In this document: one piece after another, positions 20,990 to 33,022 of the stretch
How the letters are laid out: every line of letters begins with the position of its first letter
Position numbering within the stretch: the first letter of the stretch is position 1
NCBI GenBank assembly: GCA_014529385.2
Contig: CM043971.1
Span: 91,747,340 to 91,811,339 of the forward strand
DNA from: Adiantum capillus-veneris
Taxonomy: Eukaryota; Streptophyta; Polypodiopsida; Polypodiales; Pteridaceae
Direction of reading: 5' to 3'
Length of the DNA: 64,000 nt
Program-made: the position numbers and the translations under genes
Notes under the pieces: model-generated
The model's input: the letters and a program-made list of their open reading frames with translations, nothing else
Databases searched by the model: none
What the model was told of the DNA's origin: nothing

Positions 20990-21920
20990 TGTTAGAAGCT
21001 GGACACACCCCACGGCAACTAACTACTCGGAAGATTATTATTTTTGTAATTATTCATTCATTGAGGAAAACCTGATTTTCACCTTGTAAATATTGGGACT
21101 TACAGAAGTTTCCAGATTGTATCCCAGTTTTGATAGTTAGAGTGAGTAGATGGTTGATTTTGGAACTTTAGGGTTTGAGAATTGTAAGGTATATATACCA
21201 CTTTTTGACCTTAATGAAGAACCTTTTGTCATTTTTAAAAGAAGTTTTGAAGTCCGTGAGTGAGCATACTGTGTACGAGAGAGAGTGTGAGCTTCATCTT
21301 GAGGCTACGTGTGCACCAGTGGTCGGAATCAAGTGCGTAGAAGTGCAGCATGATACCCCCAATGAGAGCTACGCGTCGATACCTACATTGCGCGCGTACA
21401 GTCCGGTTTTGCAAGCTCCTTCTACGATCTTCATCTGGTGTTTGGGTGAGCATACGTTGTTCGATTTTGCATTGCAGCATATCCACGCGTTCACATTGAG
21501 TAGAACTACACGTTAGACACTTTAGATTTTGGAAACGAAGACCTGCAGATTTTGGCCAGACATCCTTCGTGATTTTGCACCGGGTGTTTTGGGTTGGGGT
21601 TTTGGTTCATAGACCTTAGGGAGAGCGAACTATTGGTATTAGTAGGGTCTCCTTCAAGTTATATGGTGTTTCAAGATTGTTTGATGCGTGTTTGGCTCTA
21701 GAAAGTGTTGTAGAAAGTTTCCTCTTATGCACTCTTGAAGGCTGTGACTTAGACAATTGGTAGAGACCTCTGTAGGAATTAGTTAGGAGTTGTTCGAGTG
21801 TAGGTTGACACCTTATGCTTGCTTCCACGCGCCTGCGGGTTGAGCTTCGTCCTTAGCTGACATTATATGTTAGGTGAGTTCTCGCTGTGCTGACGTCCGT
21901 CGCGGCGTATCCGTCCAACA
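20990..21920 (+). repeat. Element A 5' LTR
   Basis: 931 bp from TGTTAGAAGCTGG to CCGTCCAACA, followed directly by the PBS. The TATA-like GGTATATATACC at about 21188-21199 gives a U3 of about 200 bp and a long R/U5. A half palindrome-like AGACATCCTTCG lies near 21578. Confidence 0.9.
21190..21197 (+). promoter_or_regulatory. Element A LTR TATA box
   Basis: TATATATA within GGTATATATACC, conserved in the 3' LTR (about 63613). It is the likely core promoter for genomic RNA. Confidence 0.55.
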
Positions 21921-21921
21921 T

Positions 21922-21939
21922 TGGCGCCGCTGCCGGGGA
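21922..21939 (+). other. Element A primer-binding site (tRNA-Asp type)
   Basis: TGGCGCCGCTGCCGGGGA, one base after the LTR end. It closely matches the Asp-tRNA-type PBS used by plant Athila-like Ty3 elements. The related element C has the same site with one change. Confidence 0.85.
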
Positions 21940-22469
21940 CAAAAACCTTAGGTAGGTGACCGAGACTAATCCTTGAGGATTGGGATTTTTGGCTTGCCAA
22001 GAGTCTCGTTTTACATTTATATAGGATCAGAGGGTGGAGGACTCTCTAGGTCTTAGAGGGAGTTTAGGAAGCGTATGTCTGCTCTAGATCCTTCGACTTA
22101 GGTAGACTAAGTAGACCACGATAGTTTTAGGTAGTAGTTGAGTTCTTGAGTAGGAGTTGGAGTGGTAGAAGCAGTAAGAGGGGATCTTGAGAGTCTGGAG
22201 AGGCCAGAAAGCAACCAAAACACCATTATCACCATTTCACATGATGAGTAGGAGTAGAGAAAGTAGGACATCATGATTCAGGATCTAGAGCATTTCATGT
22301 ATGTATACTTGCTTGGTAAAGTCATCACAAGTTTGCAAAAGGACGCAAAAAAATACAAATGTGTGTTTGAAAGCCTAAGAGAAATCCAAAAGTTACTGTG
22401 AGTGTTTTTGATAGAGCTACAGAGCATCAGGAGCATTTCTGTCAGGAAAAAAATTAATTTTAAGCCAGG

Positions 22470-23336
22470 AGACATCCTACGCGTAGGATGTCTACAGGCT
22501 AATCTGGTGGGAATTTTGGGATTTTGAGTTGACCAGTGTGTTCAGAAGATGGGGTTTACCCTAATTTCAACTGGAAAGTGAAAATTTGACCATATCTTAC
22601 AGGATAAGGCCAGATAGACTGAAATTACCAGACATCCTACCCAAATTGTGCCAAAACATTATTTTGAGACCAAAACCATAATATGGCTGCATGAGCATGT
22701 CTTGCATGATATATTCAGTGACTGAGAGGGGTTTCACCTCAATTGGGTGAGAAAATTGAGTTCAGAGCAGACTTTAGCACTTTTAACTGAAAAAGGCAAG
22801 AACAACTAAAATTTGGGACTTTTGAAATCCAAACCAAAATCTAAACATACCACTGGGTTACTGACATCAAAGGGAAACTGTGGGACAAGTCTGGGGTCAA
22901 ACAGGCCAAAAGGACATCCTACGCGTAGGCTGTCTTCTGTGTGATTTTGGACTCCAAACCAAATTTTGAGTATACCAAAGTGATCAGCAACTCAAGGGGA
23001 GCCTATGCTTTGAGTTTGAAGCCATTCTGATGAAAAAGACATCCTACGTGTAGGATGTCTAAAGCTAGAAATTGAAGCGAGACTTTGACAGTGAGCATAG
23101 CAAGGTGTTGTAAAGCCTGAGGCAAGCCTCCTAGTCAATTTTGGTCCAAATTGGAGTTGATTAGACTGATCAAGATCAGCAACACGCTCTCGGAACAGAT
23201 TTTTGACTCATTGACTAGCTAATAGGTGTCCAAATCAAAAAGTAAAAATAGTTGTGGGCTCAGTACATCAAGGGGAAACCATAGTGCAAAAATCCAGGCA
23301 AAACAAAGCAGGAGACATCCTACGCGTAGGATGTCT
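22470..23336 (+). repeat. Palindrome array 1 in the A leader
   Basis: The 24-bp palindrome (half-site AGACATCCTACG plus its reverse complement) is perfect at 22470-22493 and 23313-23336. It is near-perfect at 23037-23060 (CGTG centre) and degenerate at 22912-22935. A single half-site lies at 22631-22640. Intervening sequence aligns with the reverse complement of the element C leader. Leader positions of the sites correspond one-to-one with C sites after allowing a deletion of about 545 bp in A. Confidence 0.9.
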
Positions 23337-23926
23337 ATTGGGGCTTACTGAAGAGAAAATTTGACTGGGCTCAGACAGTGAGATTCCATTTGGCTTAAGG
23401 ATTCCAGAACTTCTTTCAGAAGTGAATTTGGACCTTGTTTGCCCATTTGACGGAGCAAATACTAAATTCAGACTTCTTCGCATAAATTGACCAACATCTG
23501 AGGGAAGTACAATTTCAGATTAGCAGACCCAATCCAGAACATCAGCAGTGTATAAAATACAGTAGTGGTTGAGATTAACTCTCCAGTTATACCAATCATC
23601 ACTAAGATAACCTCTAGCAGATAAATGCTTTGATTCGATTGCCGAAATTAAACGCTTGTATACAGGTATATTCAGCAACAAAGCAAGAAGTTGTGCAGAG
23701 ACTCATCCTTTGCAAGGTGAGTGGTTGGGGTTGTGATAAATTGCATTGATAAGTTTGATGAATTTAAGATCAGGAAGATACATTGTTAGAGACCAGAAGG
23801 TGGCAGGTGACTAAGGTAGCTTAGTGTCCTCTGAAGAGAGTGTAAGTCAGGCAAGGCTAGATCCACTAGCACCGATTATTGAGGAAAGTAGTGATATTGA
23901 CACTTCGTCAGACAAATCTTTCTTCA

Positions 23927-25129
23927 TGATGGGTAGTCAACAACCGGGAGGTTTCACCTATGATGGACTGATGCCAGGAGGAAGCACCTTCCAAAATCCT
24001 TTGAATGATTCCAAACTCACGGTGATCTTTTTAGAGGGAACAAACTCAAGGGGAGCCCTAGTCTATTCTGACTATCGAGGACGAAAGTGCATTTGCATCG
24101 AAGAGAGGCTAGCTCAAAGATTGGAGATAATCCGAGTCTATGATGATGGAGATAGATTCTAAAACGAAAAGTGGAACCACTATCTAATAGTTAGTAACCG
24201 TGAAGATTACAACATATATGGAGATAACGTGGCGAAAGGGAAAATGGTTTCAGAAGCTCAAGAACCGCCACCAAACATTGATCGGCCCGGAGCTATTTTT
24301 ATGTATGATAAGAAAACAACCAGGGTTCCAACTTATAACGAGAATGTGGGAATCTACAAGCATGAGAGTGAGGGTATAGTCTCTTACTTTCGCAGCAAAG
24401 AATCATACGTAAACGAATTAAGCAAAGACAAGGTTCTTTACTTATTCTCTTATGAAACTGCTATGGGGAAGGGTATAGTTTTTGTTGATAGATACGAGCG
24501 ATAATACCAACGTATTCTCCCAGAGGAGGTAGAAAGGGCAACAGGTCCAGGAGCATCAACATATGCCCTTGAAGAAGTACAAAGAGACACCTACACCCCA
24601 AGTAAGTCGACAAATTCCTTTTCTGATGAGTATGACGCTACCTCACATTCCACCCGACCGCAAGCATTCAACAACCAAAACCCACCAGCAAACCAGCCAT
24701 CATTGCAGGCATGGCTCCGATAGAGTGCAACAAGAAAACAAGACCGAAACCGAGATGGTTATCAGGCCGCACGAGGGCTAAGGGATTTGCAAGAACCACC
24801 ACTCTATTCAAGGTATCAAGGAGAGAGTAAGCCAAAGACTCAAGGGTCAACAGATCCTGGAGGACCACCCATAGAGCGAGTTCGAAGAGATGAACCATCT
24901 CTGGCGAGAACTATTAGAAACTATGGCTTAGGAGCACCACTGGGAGAGGAACCAGCCTATTACAGAAGATCCGAGGAGGTATATCGATTAGGACGGGGAG
25001 ATCCAATGATGAGGTTTGTAGACCATCGGAGAATTAGACCTTTTCAAGTGCAAAAATGGGTAAACAAGAAATACACAGGAAGCAGAGACCCAAGAGATCA
25101 TACACAGGAAGCAGAGACCCAAGAGATCA
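23927..25129 (+). pseudogene. Element A gag, N-terminal part
   Basis: One frame runs from about 23927 (MMGSQQPGGFTYDGL) to 25134, broken by stops at 24160-24162, at 24502-24507 (two adjacent) and at 24721-24723. The residues are low-complexity, rich in P, Q and charged residues, without a motif I recognise until RIRPFQVQKWVNKKYTGSRD. An exact 29-bp tandem duplication (25072-25100 and 25101-25129) then shifts the frame. The longer frame opening at 23824 uses GTG, so the ATG at 23927 is the likelier start. Confidence 0.6.
25072..25129 (+). repeat. Exact 29-bp tandem duplication in gag
   Basis: TACACAGGAAGC...GAGATCA occurs twice back to back. 29 is not a multiple of 3, so the duplication shifts gag out of frame; removing one copy rejoins frames 1 and 3. 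Confidence 0.95.
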
Positions 25130-25847
25130 TGTAGCAGCCTTTGTGCATGTAATTAGAGCCGAAGAGGTGTTAGACTTTCCTACCCAATTTGCAGGGTTTG
25201 GACTAACCCTAGAGGATGATGCTGCCACTTGGTTTGACTCTGTAGAGCGTAGAGACGTTGAGTCTATGGAGGAAGTGTTTGACGAATTTATCGAGGAATT
25301 CTCACAAAGGGGAATAGCTCATAATACCGTCTCACAAATCCATAAATTCAAACAGAAAGATGGGGAATCTGTACGAAAGGCAGCCCTAAGACTAAAAAGA
25401 TATGTTAAGTTCTGTCCTGTTGAAGAACTGTCAACTCAGTCCAGACTCATGATGATATTCATCCAAGGACTAAGGAATACGGATCTCCAGAAAGACTTAC
25501 ATATGAAGAGGAGCACGACGTTGAATGAGTTGACAAAGGAGGCTCTTTACCTTGTGGACAATTGTGCGGTCTACAAAGAGGGGGAGTTCAAGGACCTTGA
25601 CAACGATTCGTCTTCACAACAAAGTGGAAGCAAGTCTTCTAAGACATCACCAAAAGGAGAAGTAGCTGTAAACCAGGAGCAGCTTGTAGATGAAGTGCTA
25701 AAAAAGATTAACTTGTACGCTAAACCCCAGGCTAAACAGCCCAAGTGGTGTGCTATCGAAAAAAAATGGACAAACCATGGGACCGAGGAATGTTATTATA
25801 ACAAGGGGTATGTGAGAGAGAGACCTTACGCCCCCAAGCTCCGGTAG
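25130..25847 (+). pseudogene. Element A gag, capsid-like domain
   Basis: After the 29-bp duplication the frame carries a typical retrotransposon Gag capsid segment (Retrotrans_gag family): FVHVIRAEEVLDFP, LEDDAATWFDSVERR, MEEVFDEFIEEFSQRG, VRKAALRLKRYVKF. It ends at a TAG (25845-25847), after which the frame shifts again to that of 25927-26673. Confidence 0.8.
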
Positions 25848-25926
25848 CTTCTCCTCAAGCTCCACCGATGCCTAGATATCAAGCAACAACCTACCAGGAC
25901 CTGTAGGTGTAGAAAGACCACAACCA

Positions 25927-26673
25927 GTGTTGGGACAACAACCACCCCTACCAGGATTACGACCAGTTGGTATAAGATACACACCAACCATAACTGAATC
26001 AGAGGATAAGGCTTTGGTGTCTATGCATGCATATTATGAAGATCCCAATGGATATGCGGCAAACTCTGTCTATTATCCACCGGAAGAACCCTCGACACCA
26101 GAACCATGGAGCATGATAGGAAGTACATGACCACCAATAGCTGCACAGGCAGCAGGAGAAGGGAGATATAGCTTAGATGAACGAACACTGATGTTCATAG
26201 ACAATGGGGGCATGGGCGGACAGAGACATGCTTACCAACAAAGAGGGGCACAAGGAGCACCTCAACAGCCCAAGGGACCCTGCTACAAGTGTGGTGGAGA
26301 CCATTGGCTACGAGATTGTCCTCATGATGAAATCATTAGAGTCAACGCATATTGCACTAAGTGTGGAGTTACTCATTTGATTCCCGATTGCCCTGAAAAC
26401 CCGAGCAAAGGAGCAAAAACTACCTTGAACATGCTAGAAACAGTACCGTCCAGTGGAGGATCGGAAAATGAAACAATCATACCTATTCAGGCAGTAACAC
26501 GAGCCCAAGCTCATAGAATGACGAACGAACCCATAGTTGAAGAACCAAAAACTGATGGCCAAAGTTTAGAAACGAAAGATCAGAGAAGCACTTGGAAAGC
26601 TAGAAAGGCGCGTATGAAAGCCAGGAAGGAACGAGAGCGCTCTATCCGAGGAGTTGAGACATACAAAGGATAG
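25927..26673 (+). pseudogene. Element A nucleocapsid with two zinc knuckles
   Basis: The frame contains CYKCGGDHWLRDC (CX2CX4HX3-4C-like knuckle) and CTKCGVTHLIPDC close behind, as in retroviral nucleocapsids with two CCHC fingers. A TGA at 26128-26130 interrupts, consistent with a CGA-to-TGA change. A K/R-rich tail (KARKARMKARKERERS) follows. Confidence 0.75.
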
Positions 26674-27393
26674 ATTAGAGCGGTTAGAGGATCTAGCTAG
26701 CTTAAGTTCACACACCACAGCAAACATAGCACCCAAGGAAATAGCAGAGCCCAAAAGTGCGGGATCAGGAGGATCTGTATTGGTAGACAAGGTAAATGAG
26801 CAGTTGGATGCGCTTCTAAAAGCTTATGAAGCTAGACTCAAAAAGAACCAAACCCAGGAGCAAAGGTGGATGACTTATCCATATGCAGAAGTAGAAAAAC
26901 AGAGGTTGGAAATGTGTAAAAAGATGATCGAAACAACTCAATCATTGATAGAAGACACGCTGGGTAAACCTGCACATTGGCATGAGGCACCAGCTCCAAC
27001 CCCTATCCAACCAACTTTAGAGAAACATGTAGAAACAAAGGAAAGACTCACTAATGCCTATGAGTCCAGAGGAGAGCCTATCATAGTGCCAAATACCAGA
27101 GATGAGACAAGTGACGGGTTCCAGCCTAAAGTATTGGCAGAATGGGTAAGGACTATAACGGTCTAGATGATCTGTGGAAGCAAATCCGTGAGGCCAACGA
27201 GGCTAATAGGATGAGTAACCACATGAATAGCACGAGAAAAGAAAAGAATGTAACCTTACCTCCTATTGAAGAATTTGAGGCGAGATCACAAATAAACTTT
27301 GAGATACATTCACAAGGGGGAGACCAAGGATCAATTAGTTCGGGGCACAACCAACCAGACTCGCTGAGAACTTTACCCTCTTACCTAGGATAG
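26654..27393 (+). pseudogene. Element A Gag-PR linker region
   Basis: Two overlapping frames (26654-27166 and 27142-27393) encode a charged, probably helical region with no motif I recognise (KVNEQLDALLKAYEARLKKN, EVEKQRLEMCKKMIETTQ). Frame changes on both sides show decay. Confidence 0.5.
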
Positions 27394-27620
27394 TATGAAA
27401 TCAAGTCGGAAGTGAGAGCAATCCCATCTCAAAGACTTTATTCTAACAAAGTGATTTATTCTCAAGGATTGATTGAGTTATTGTCTGCCCAGTGGCATGC
27501 ACAATCACATTAGCAGAACTCCTAAGGTTACAGCCAAACATGTGGACCACAGTAGGTAAATGCCTAGAAAAATTTGGATTGAAAGACCCCACCTTGAGGC
27601 TTCAGTAAGGGATCAGAGAG

Positions 27621-28196
27621 TTGGACATGCCTCAACTAAACACTAGGCCAGTACCATTAAACAAGGTTGGAGAGTATTGCGAGGGAGAAGATGGAAACAC
27701 CACGCTACCAGTAGAATTACAAGGAGTAGTTTCAAAAGCTATTCTTGAAAGTGGAGCAGGAGTTGCTATCGCCACCAAGGAAATCTGGAAAAAATGGGGA
27801 AAACCAGCTTTGAGGGCTACCAAAATGAAACTGCAATTGGCACATGGGTTCATGGAGAAACCTCTAGGACTTTTAGAAAAATTGATTGTCACTTCGTGCG
27901 GAATCGAGTACGAGCATACATTTGCAATAGTCGATTTTGACAAAAATAATAATTATGAGATCATCTTGGGACGACCATTCATGCGACAATTGAAGATGGT
28001 CCAAGATTGGGGTTACGACCACATATACCTCAGACATGGCGAGACAACAACTAAAATACACCTGAAAAACTATAGTTACAAAGATGTGAACCAAACACCT
28101 ATGGAAGAGTTTGATTCAGCTACAGTAGCAGGATCAAAACTCCCGGCATGGTTAGGGCAACAAAAAGAGCTATGGATGTACGGAGCTTCACATTGA
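27621..28196 (+). pseudogene. Element A first aspartic protease (ESG)
   Basis: A retropepsin-like domain. The active-site region reads AILESGAGVAI (residues 40-50 of the frame), where the family has DSG, so the catalytic Asp is Glu here. The flap-like and C-terminal hallmark EIILGRPFMRQ (113-123) is present. It would be expected to be inactive unless the D-to-E change is tolerated. It ends at a TGA and is followed by an acidic linker frame. Confidence 0.75.
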
Positions 28197-28299
28197 GGAA
28201 TGCGTCTTAGAAAGAGCGATAGAAGACAAGGAGTATATTCCGGAACCTTTCCCTAAAGATGCTTTGGAACCTCTAGAATGGGAACACATATAAGAAACA

Positions 28300-28842
28300 T
28301 TGGATGTTTGTACCATTATAGATAGTCCAACAACAAAATTTTGCGATAAGGATGGCTATGATGTGCTACCCTATTACATGGTAAGCATTATACCAGGAGA
28401 AGATGAGACGATAGAACCACCAAAACAAGAAGAGTTTTATAACTCCTCTGAACATCTGGAAGTAAATGATGATGCAGATAATGAGTGTTCAGACACCTCA
28501 AGTGAGCGTGGAAGGGAAACCGCGAATATCAAATTATATGATTTTGCTAATCAACACCCTAGATGCCAAGAACGCTATAGGAGGAAACGAACAGGAAACA
28601 AAGCGAGAGAGAACCTGATACCCAAGATAAAAGGTAAAACTCACTATTTGATGCTTGTAAAAGCAGAGGATTGTGTGAAAGATCAAATATCAGGAAGATT
28701 CTCAAAAGATCGAAGGGAAAGAACGCAAGAGGAATTAAAACAGGAACGAAAAGCTAAAACAGAAACAAAATCACAAAAATCAAAAAAAGAAACAACAAAA
28801 GACCAAGAGTGGACCAAACTGGAGCGTAAACAGAAATACTAA
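28300..28842 (+). pseudogene. Element A PR-RT linker
   Basis: A 180-codon charged frame: acidic first half (NDDADNECSDTSSERG), K/E/Q-rich second half. No domain is recognised. Such linkers between PR and RT are common in Athila/Tat-type elements. Stops separate it from PR and RT. Confidence 0.5.
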
Positions 28843-29148
28843 GAACTGAAACGGTCTTTACGTGAGATATGGACTACTGAAGAAGATAGTGATGGTAAAG
28901 GGGAGTCAGAAAAGGGGGACATGGATGTACCATCACACTATCGGAAATTTACTATCCAGGACAGAAAAATCATCATGACACCACCAGTCTAGGAAAGAAC
29001 CAACCAAGAATCTTACGATGGGCCAGAAAATGCAAAAAGGATAGACCTTGCAGAACCAGGTGAAAAGACTCAGCCGGTCTATATAGCAAACGATTTAGAG
29101 CCTGAAGAAGAAGAACGGCTAACACAACTTCTCAAGAAGTATAAAGAT

Positions 29149-29781
29149 GTGTTTGCATGGTCCTATAAAGACCTCAAAGGAGTTGATCCATCAATATGCC
29201 AACATACAATTCCTTTGAAATCGGATGCAAAACCTAGCAAACAACGTCCTTATACTTATAATGACACATTTGCTAAACGAATCAAAGAAGAGATTGATAA
29301 ACTGATGGAAGATGAATTCATCTATGAAATCAAACATACAAATTGGGTGTCACCCATTGTGGTAGTTCCCAAAAAGAATGGAAAACTGCGAGTGTGTGTA
29401 AACCTCAAAAAGGTAAATGTAGCCGCCATAAGGGATAATTATCCCTTGCCAATCACAGAAGATATACTTGAGCGGGTGGCCAGAAAACGGGCTTATTCCT
29501 TTCTGGATGGGTTTTCAGGATACAACCAACTATCAATAGCAAGGGAGGATCAACACAAAATAGCGTTTGCCACAGAATGGGGAATTTATGCGTATCGAGT
29601 TATGCCTTTTGGCTTAACTAATGCCCCAGCTACTTTCCAAAGGTTAATGACGCACACATTCAAGGAATACCTAATACTATTCTTAGAAATTTACATGGAT
29701 GATCTGTGTGTACACTCTCTTCTACGAGAGGAACATATTGACCATTTGCAAAAGGTCTTTGAAAAATGCAGGACATATTGA
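29149..29781 (+). pseudogene. Element A reverse transcriptase
   Basis: The Ty3/gypsy RT palm and fingers are clear: FAWSYKDLKGVDP, SPIVVVPKKNGKLRVCVNLKKVN, FLDGFSGYNQ (first catalytic Asp), VMPFGLTNAPATFQRLM, and IYMDDLCVHS (YMDD catalytic motif). The usual VCVDLKKLN reads VCVNLKKVN. A TGA at 29779-29781 (YMDD + ~30 residues) interrupts, and the frame then continues directly into the thumb and RNase H. Confidence 0.9.
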
Positions 29782-30639
29782 ATCTGTCTTAACCCGGAAA
29801 AGTGTGTATTCATGGTTAAGCAAGGCTGCATCTTAGGACACATTGTCTCAAGAAATGGCATAACCACTGACCTAGACAAAGTCAAAGTCATTGTAGACCT
29901 ACCCAGGCCTACTAATGCGAAACAAGTGCAATCCTTCATGGGACACTGTGGATATTACCGAAGATTCAGATACATGTATGCGGTTATCGCAAAACCTTTG
30001 TATCGTTTGCTAGTCAATTTTGATTGGACCGAGGAGTGTGAAACTTCATTCCAAAAGCTGAAGGAAAACCTGATATCAGCACCTGTACTTAAGGCACCAG
30101 ATTGGGAAAAGATATTCCATGTTCACATTGATGCTTCTGCATATGCCATTGGAAGTATTCTGGCTCAACCTGGAGATGGAACAATGGATTTTCCAGTCTG
30201 TTATGCAAGCCAACAGTCAAATAGTGTGGAAAAAAACTACACAACCACCGAACGGAAAGGGTTAGGAATGATTTATGCTGTAAAGAAATTTTGGCATTAT
30301 TTGCTTGCAAACAAATTTGTGTTCTTTACAGATCATCAAGCTCTTTTGTATATGGTAAATAAACCATGCAATAAAGGGAGAATCGTATGCTGGTTTATTA
30401 TATTGCTAGAATTTGACCTCACAGTGGTGGTCAAAAAGGGAAAAACCCATCTACGAGCGGATCATCTTTCAAGGATACATAACGGGGAAGCTCCTGAAGG
30501 AGTAGATGATGACATACCAGATGCTTATCTTTTCAATATTGAAATGGTACCCAAATGGTCTCAGGAAATTGTTAGCATTCTTTCCTTTGGAAGTGGGTTT
30601 AATAATACGGGATACAGATCCAAACAACAAACAATTTGA
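29782..30639 (+). pseudogene. Element A RT thumb and RNase H
   Basis: In frame with the RT. VKQGCILGHIVSRNGI and VQSFMGHCGYYRRF mark the connection. RNase H has HIDASAYAIGS (Asp), TTTERKGLGMIYAVKKF (Glu), FFTDHQALLYM (Asp) and ADHLSRI. The tail DDIPDAYLFNIE is typical of Athila/Tat-type elements. It ends at a TGA, and the integrase follows in another frame. Confidence 0.88.
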
Positions 30640-32099
30640 CGAACAAAAACGTCCAATTGATAGCAGGACGGCTGTATCATCTAGGATCGGACCAAATTCT
30701 ACGATTATGTATAAATCCGAAAGAATTTGAGTGCTACCTCGAAGAAGCACATGTCCAGGATTGTGCATTTCATTGTTCAACAGTGAAAACACACCAGAGA
30801 CTGAAACAGTTAGGGGTTTATTGGCCAACTATGTATGCGGACTCACATTCTTATGTTACCAATTGTACTATATGTAGTGCCAAACGACCAATGGATCACG
30901 TGACATTGTTTCAGGTAAACATTGCACCTGCATGGAGTCAATATATCATTGATTTCTTGACCACCAGGACATTTCTTGAGAACATCACAAGATCACGGAA
31001 AAAATATATAGAGCTGGAAGCTTGTGACTTTCAATTAATAGGGAACCAACTCTATAAGCGAGGAAAGGACAATCAACTTAGAATCCGTGCAAGTGAAAGC
31101 GAATACCTGCTGATTCTAGAACATGCACATAGCGGAATAAGTGGAGGCCATTTTTCGAGTGATAAGACGGCAAAAATTGTCTTAACCGTAGGAATTTGGT
31201 GGCCTACATTGCACATGGATGCTGAAGAGTTTGTAAAGCGTTGTTATGCATGTCAGCGCACCAAGGTGCTAATAAAAAGAGATGAGATACCATTACGGCC
31301 AATGATGGGAGCAAGAGCATTTGCAAAATGGGGCATTGATTTTGTGGGACCTATCTCACCCCCTGCATATCGCACCCATACCCAATATATCATTGTGGCT
31401 ACGGACTATCTTACAAAATGGGTCGAAGCCAAGGCAACACAAAAAGCTGATGCACACACCACTGCACAATTTTTGTATGAGAATGTTTTTGTACATTACG
31501 GGTTACCAATAGAAATTGTCAGTGATCGTGGGACACATTTTCTCAATGAAGTCATCAAATATCTGCTAGAGGAATTCATGGTCATACATAGGAAATCTGC
31601 TCCATACCATCCACAGGCAAATGGACAAGCTGAGGCCACAAATAAAACACTATGCACGGTTCTCACTAAAATAGTGTCAGAATCAAGAACAGATTGGGAT
31701 CAGCAGCTACACTCAACACTATGGGCATACAGGGTAGCTTACAAAACATCGATAGGAACAACACCGTACAACATGGTGTTTGGCCTAAATGCTATACTAC
31801 CCATAGAGTTTTTAATTCCAACTCTACGAGTAGCAAAACGCTTAGAATGGACAGGGCATGAGCTCTCTTCAAGAATAGATGATCTTGAAAAGCTAGATGA
31901 ACTCTGCTTGAGAGCTGTAGCTTCAATCTATGCTAAAAAGAGAAGACAAAAAGAGTTTTTTGACAAACATGTGCCCACTAAAGAGTTCAAAACAGGTGAT
32001 TACATACCTGTTTATACTTTGAAGCAACATGCCAAGAAAATTAAAAAGCGAGGGATGGGACCCTTTGTGATTAGTGATCTATCAAGCTTGCTACATTAG
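30636..32099 (+). pseudogene. Element A integrase with duplicated H2C2 zinc domain
   Basis: A 487-codon open frame. Two integrase zinc-binding domains occur in tandem with identical spacing: H39/H46/C77/C80 and H165/H172/C203/C206. Each is preceded by a related Y-x-x-G-x-D...L-R segment. The catalytic core follows: D235 (WGIDFVGP), D297 (VSDRGTHF), E333 (NGQAEATNK). The C-terminus carries a GPF motif (GMGPFVISDLS), then the frame shifts by about 32095 into the post-integrase ORF. Normal Ty3 integrases have one H2C2 domain; the doubled one is unusual. Classified as pseudogene because of the frameshifts on both sides, though this frame itself is open. Confidence 0.88.
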
Positions 32100-33022
32100 C
32101 AGGTGAAGAAATGCCGAACTGGATTAGTGAATGTCGGTTGAAGAAATACCATCTACCACTCACACAGGAGATGCTCCAACAAATTCATCAAGAAAAACAA
32201 AGAATGAAAGAAAAACAGAGAGTGCGAGAGGAAGCTCAAGCAGAAGCAAAGGAAAGCATAGCAAAAAGAAGACTTCTGCGACAACAACAACAAAGTGGAG
32301 CACCATTGCGAATCAATGCCATTCGAATGACGAAGTTGGATGAAGACACAGTGGAGCCAATAATTGCATTCAAAGTGGGCAGCAATCAAGTTAAATCAAC
32401 AGCATTGCTTGATTCTGGCACTCAAGCAAATTTGATCTCTTACGGATTATACCAACAACTCAAATTCACAGGTCCACTTCATCCTACTCCTCAAGTGATG
32501 GAAAGTAGCACATCACACCCATTGAAAACATTGGGATGGACTATATTGCATGTACAAATACATCAATATATTTACCCACACAAATTCTATGTGGTGGAGG
32601 ATGAAAGCACACAACACCCAATGATGTTGGGACAACCGTGGCAAAAAGAGTACAATGTGCAGATAGATTGGAATGCAAAGGCAGTCAAAATTCAGCATGC
32701 ACATGAACAACAAGTGATAGCCTTTGCTCAGCAATACCAGAATAATCAGCTGCAAGCCATGCAATCACTGGAAAAAGAGCCAAAAGCAAAAATGCCACCA
32801 AAGAACAACATGATACCCGAGACCAACAATCAGGTCAAGGACAACCATGCTAATTACAGACATATGAAGTCACCGGCCGCAATGCAAAGATCTAGGTTAC
32901 CAAGACAAGGGAAACAAGTATGGATGCAGAAGGATAGAACTACCATGGCAGACCAACAACAATGCAACAAAAGAATTCCGATGAAGCAGATGGTTCAACC
33001 AAAAACCAAGGGCATAAAATAG
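32100..33022 (+). pseudogene. Post-integrase retropepsin-like domain of element A
   Basis: The frame picks up the integrase C-terminus (PNWISECRLKKYH) and continues into a K/E/Q-rich helical stretch (about residues 25-62). A second aspartic-protease-like domain follows at about residues 84-192: ALLDSGTQANLIS with intact DSG at 101-103, and HPMMLGQPWQKEY with the ILGxPW-type hallmark at 172-177. After about 200 it becomes Q/K/M-rich with no motif. Ty3 polyproteins normally carry one protease, before RT. It could be a second functional protease, a structural domain, or a captured cellular retropepsin-like sequence. Confidence 0.75.

Noticed and set aside
24563-24781. Separate small gene within gag of A
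   Set aside because: Wrong frame relative to gag, which continues in frame 1 across stops.
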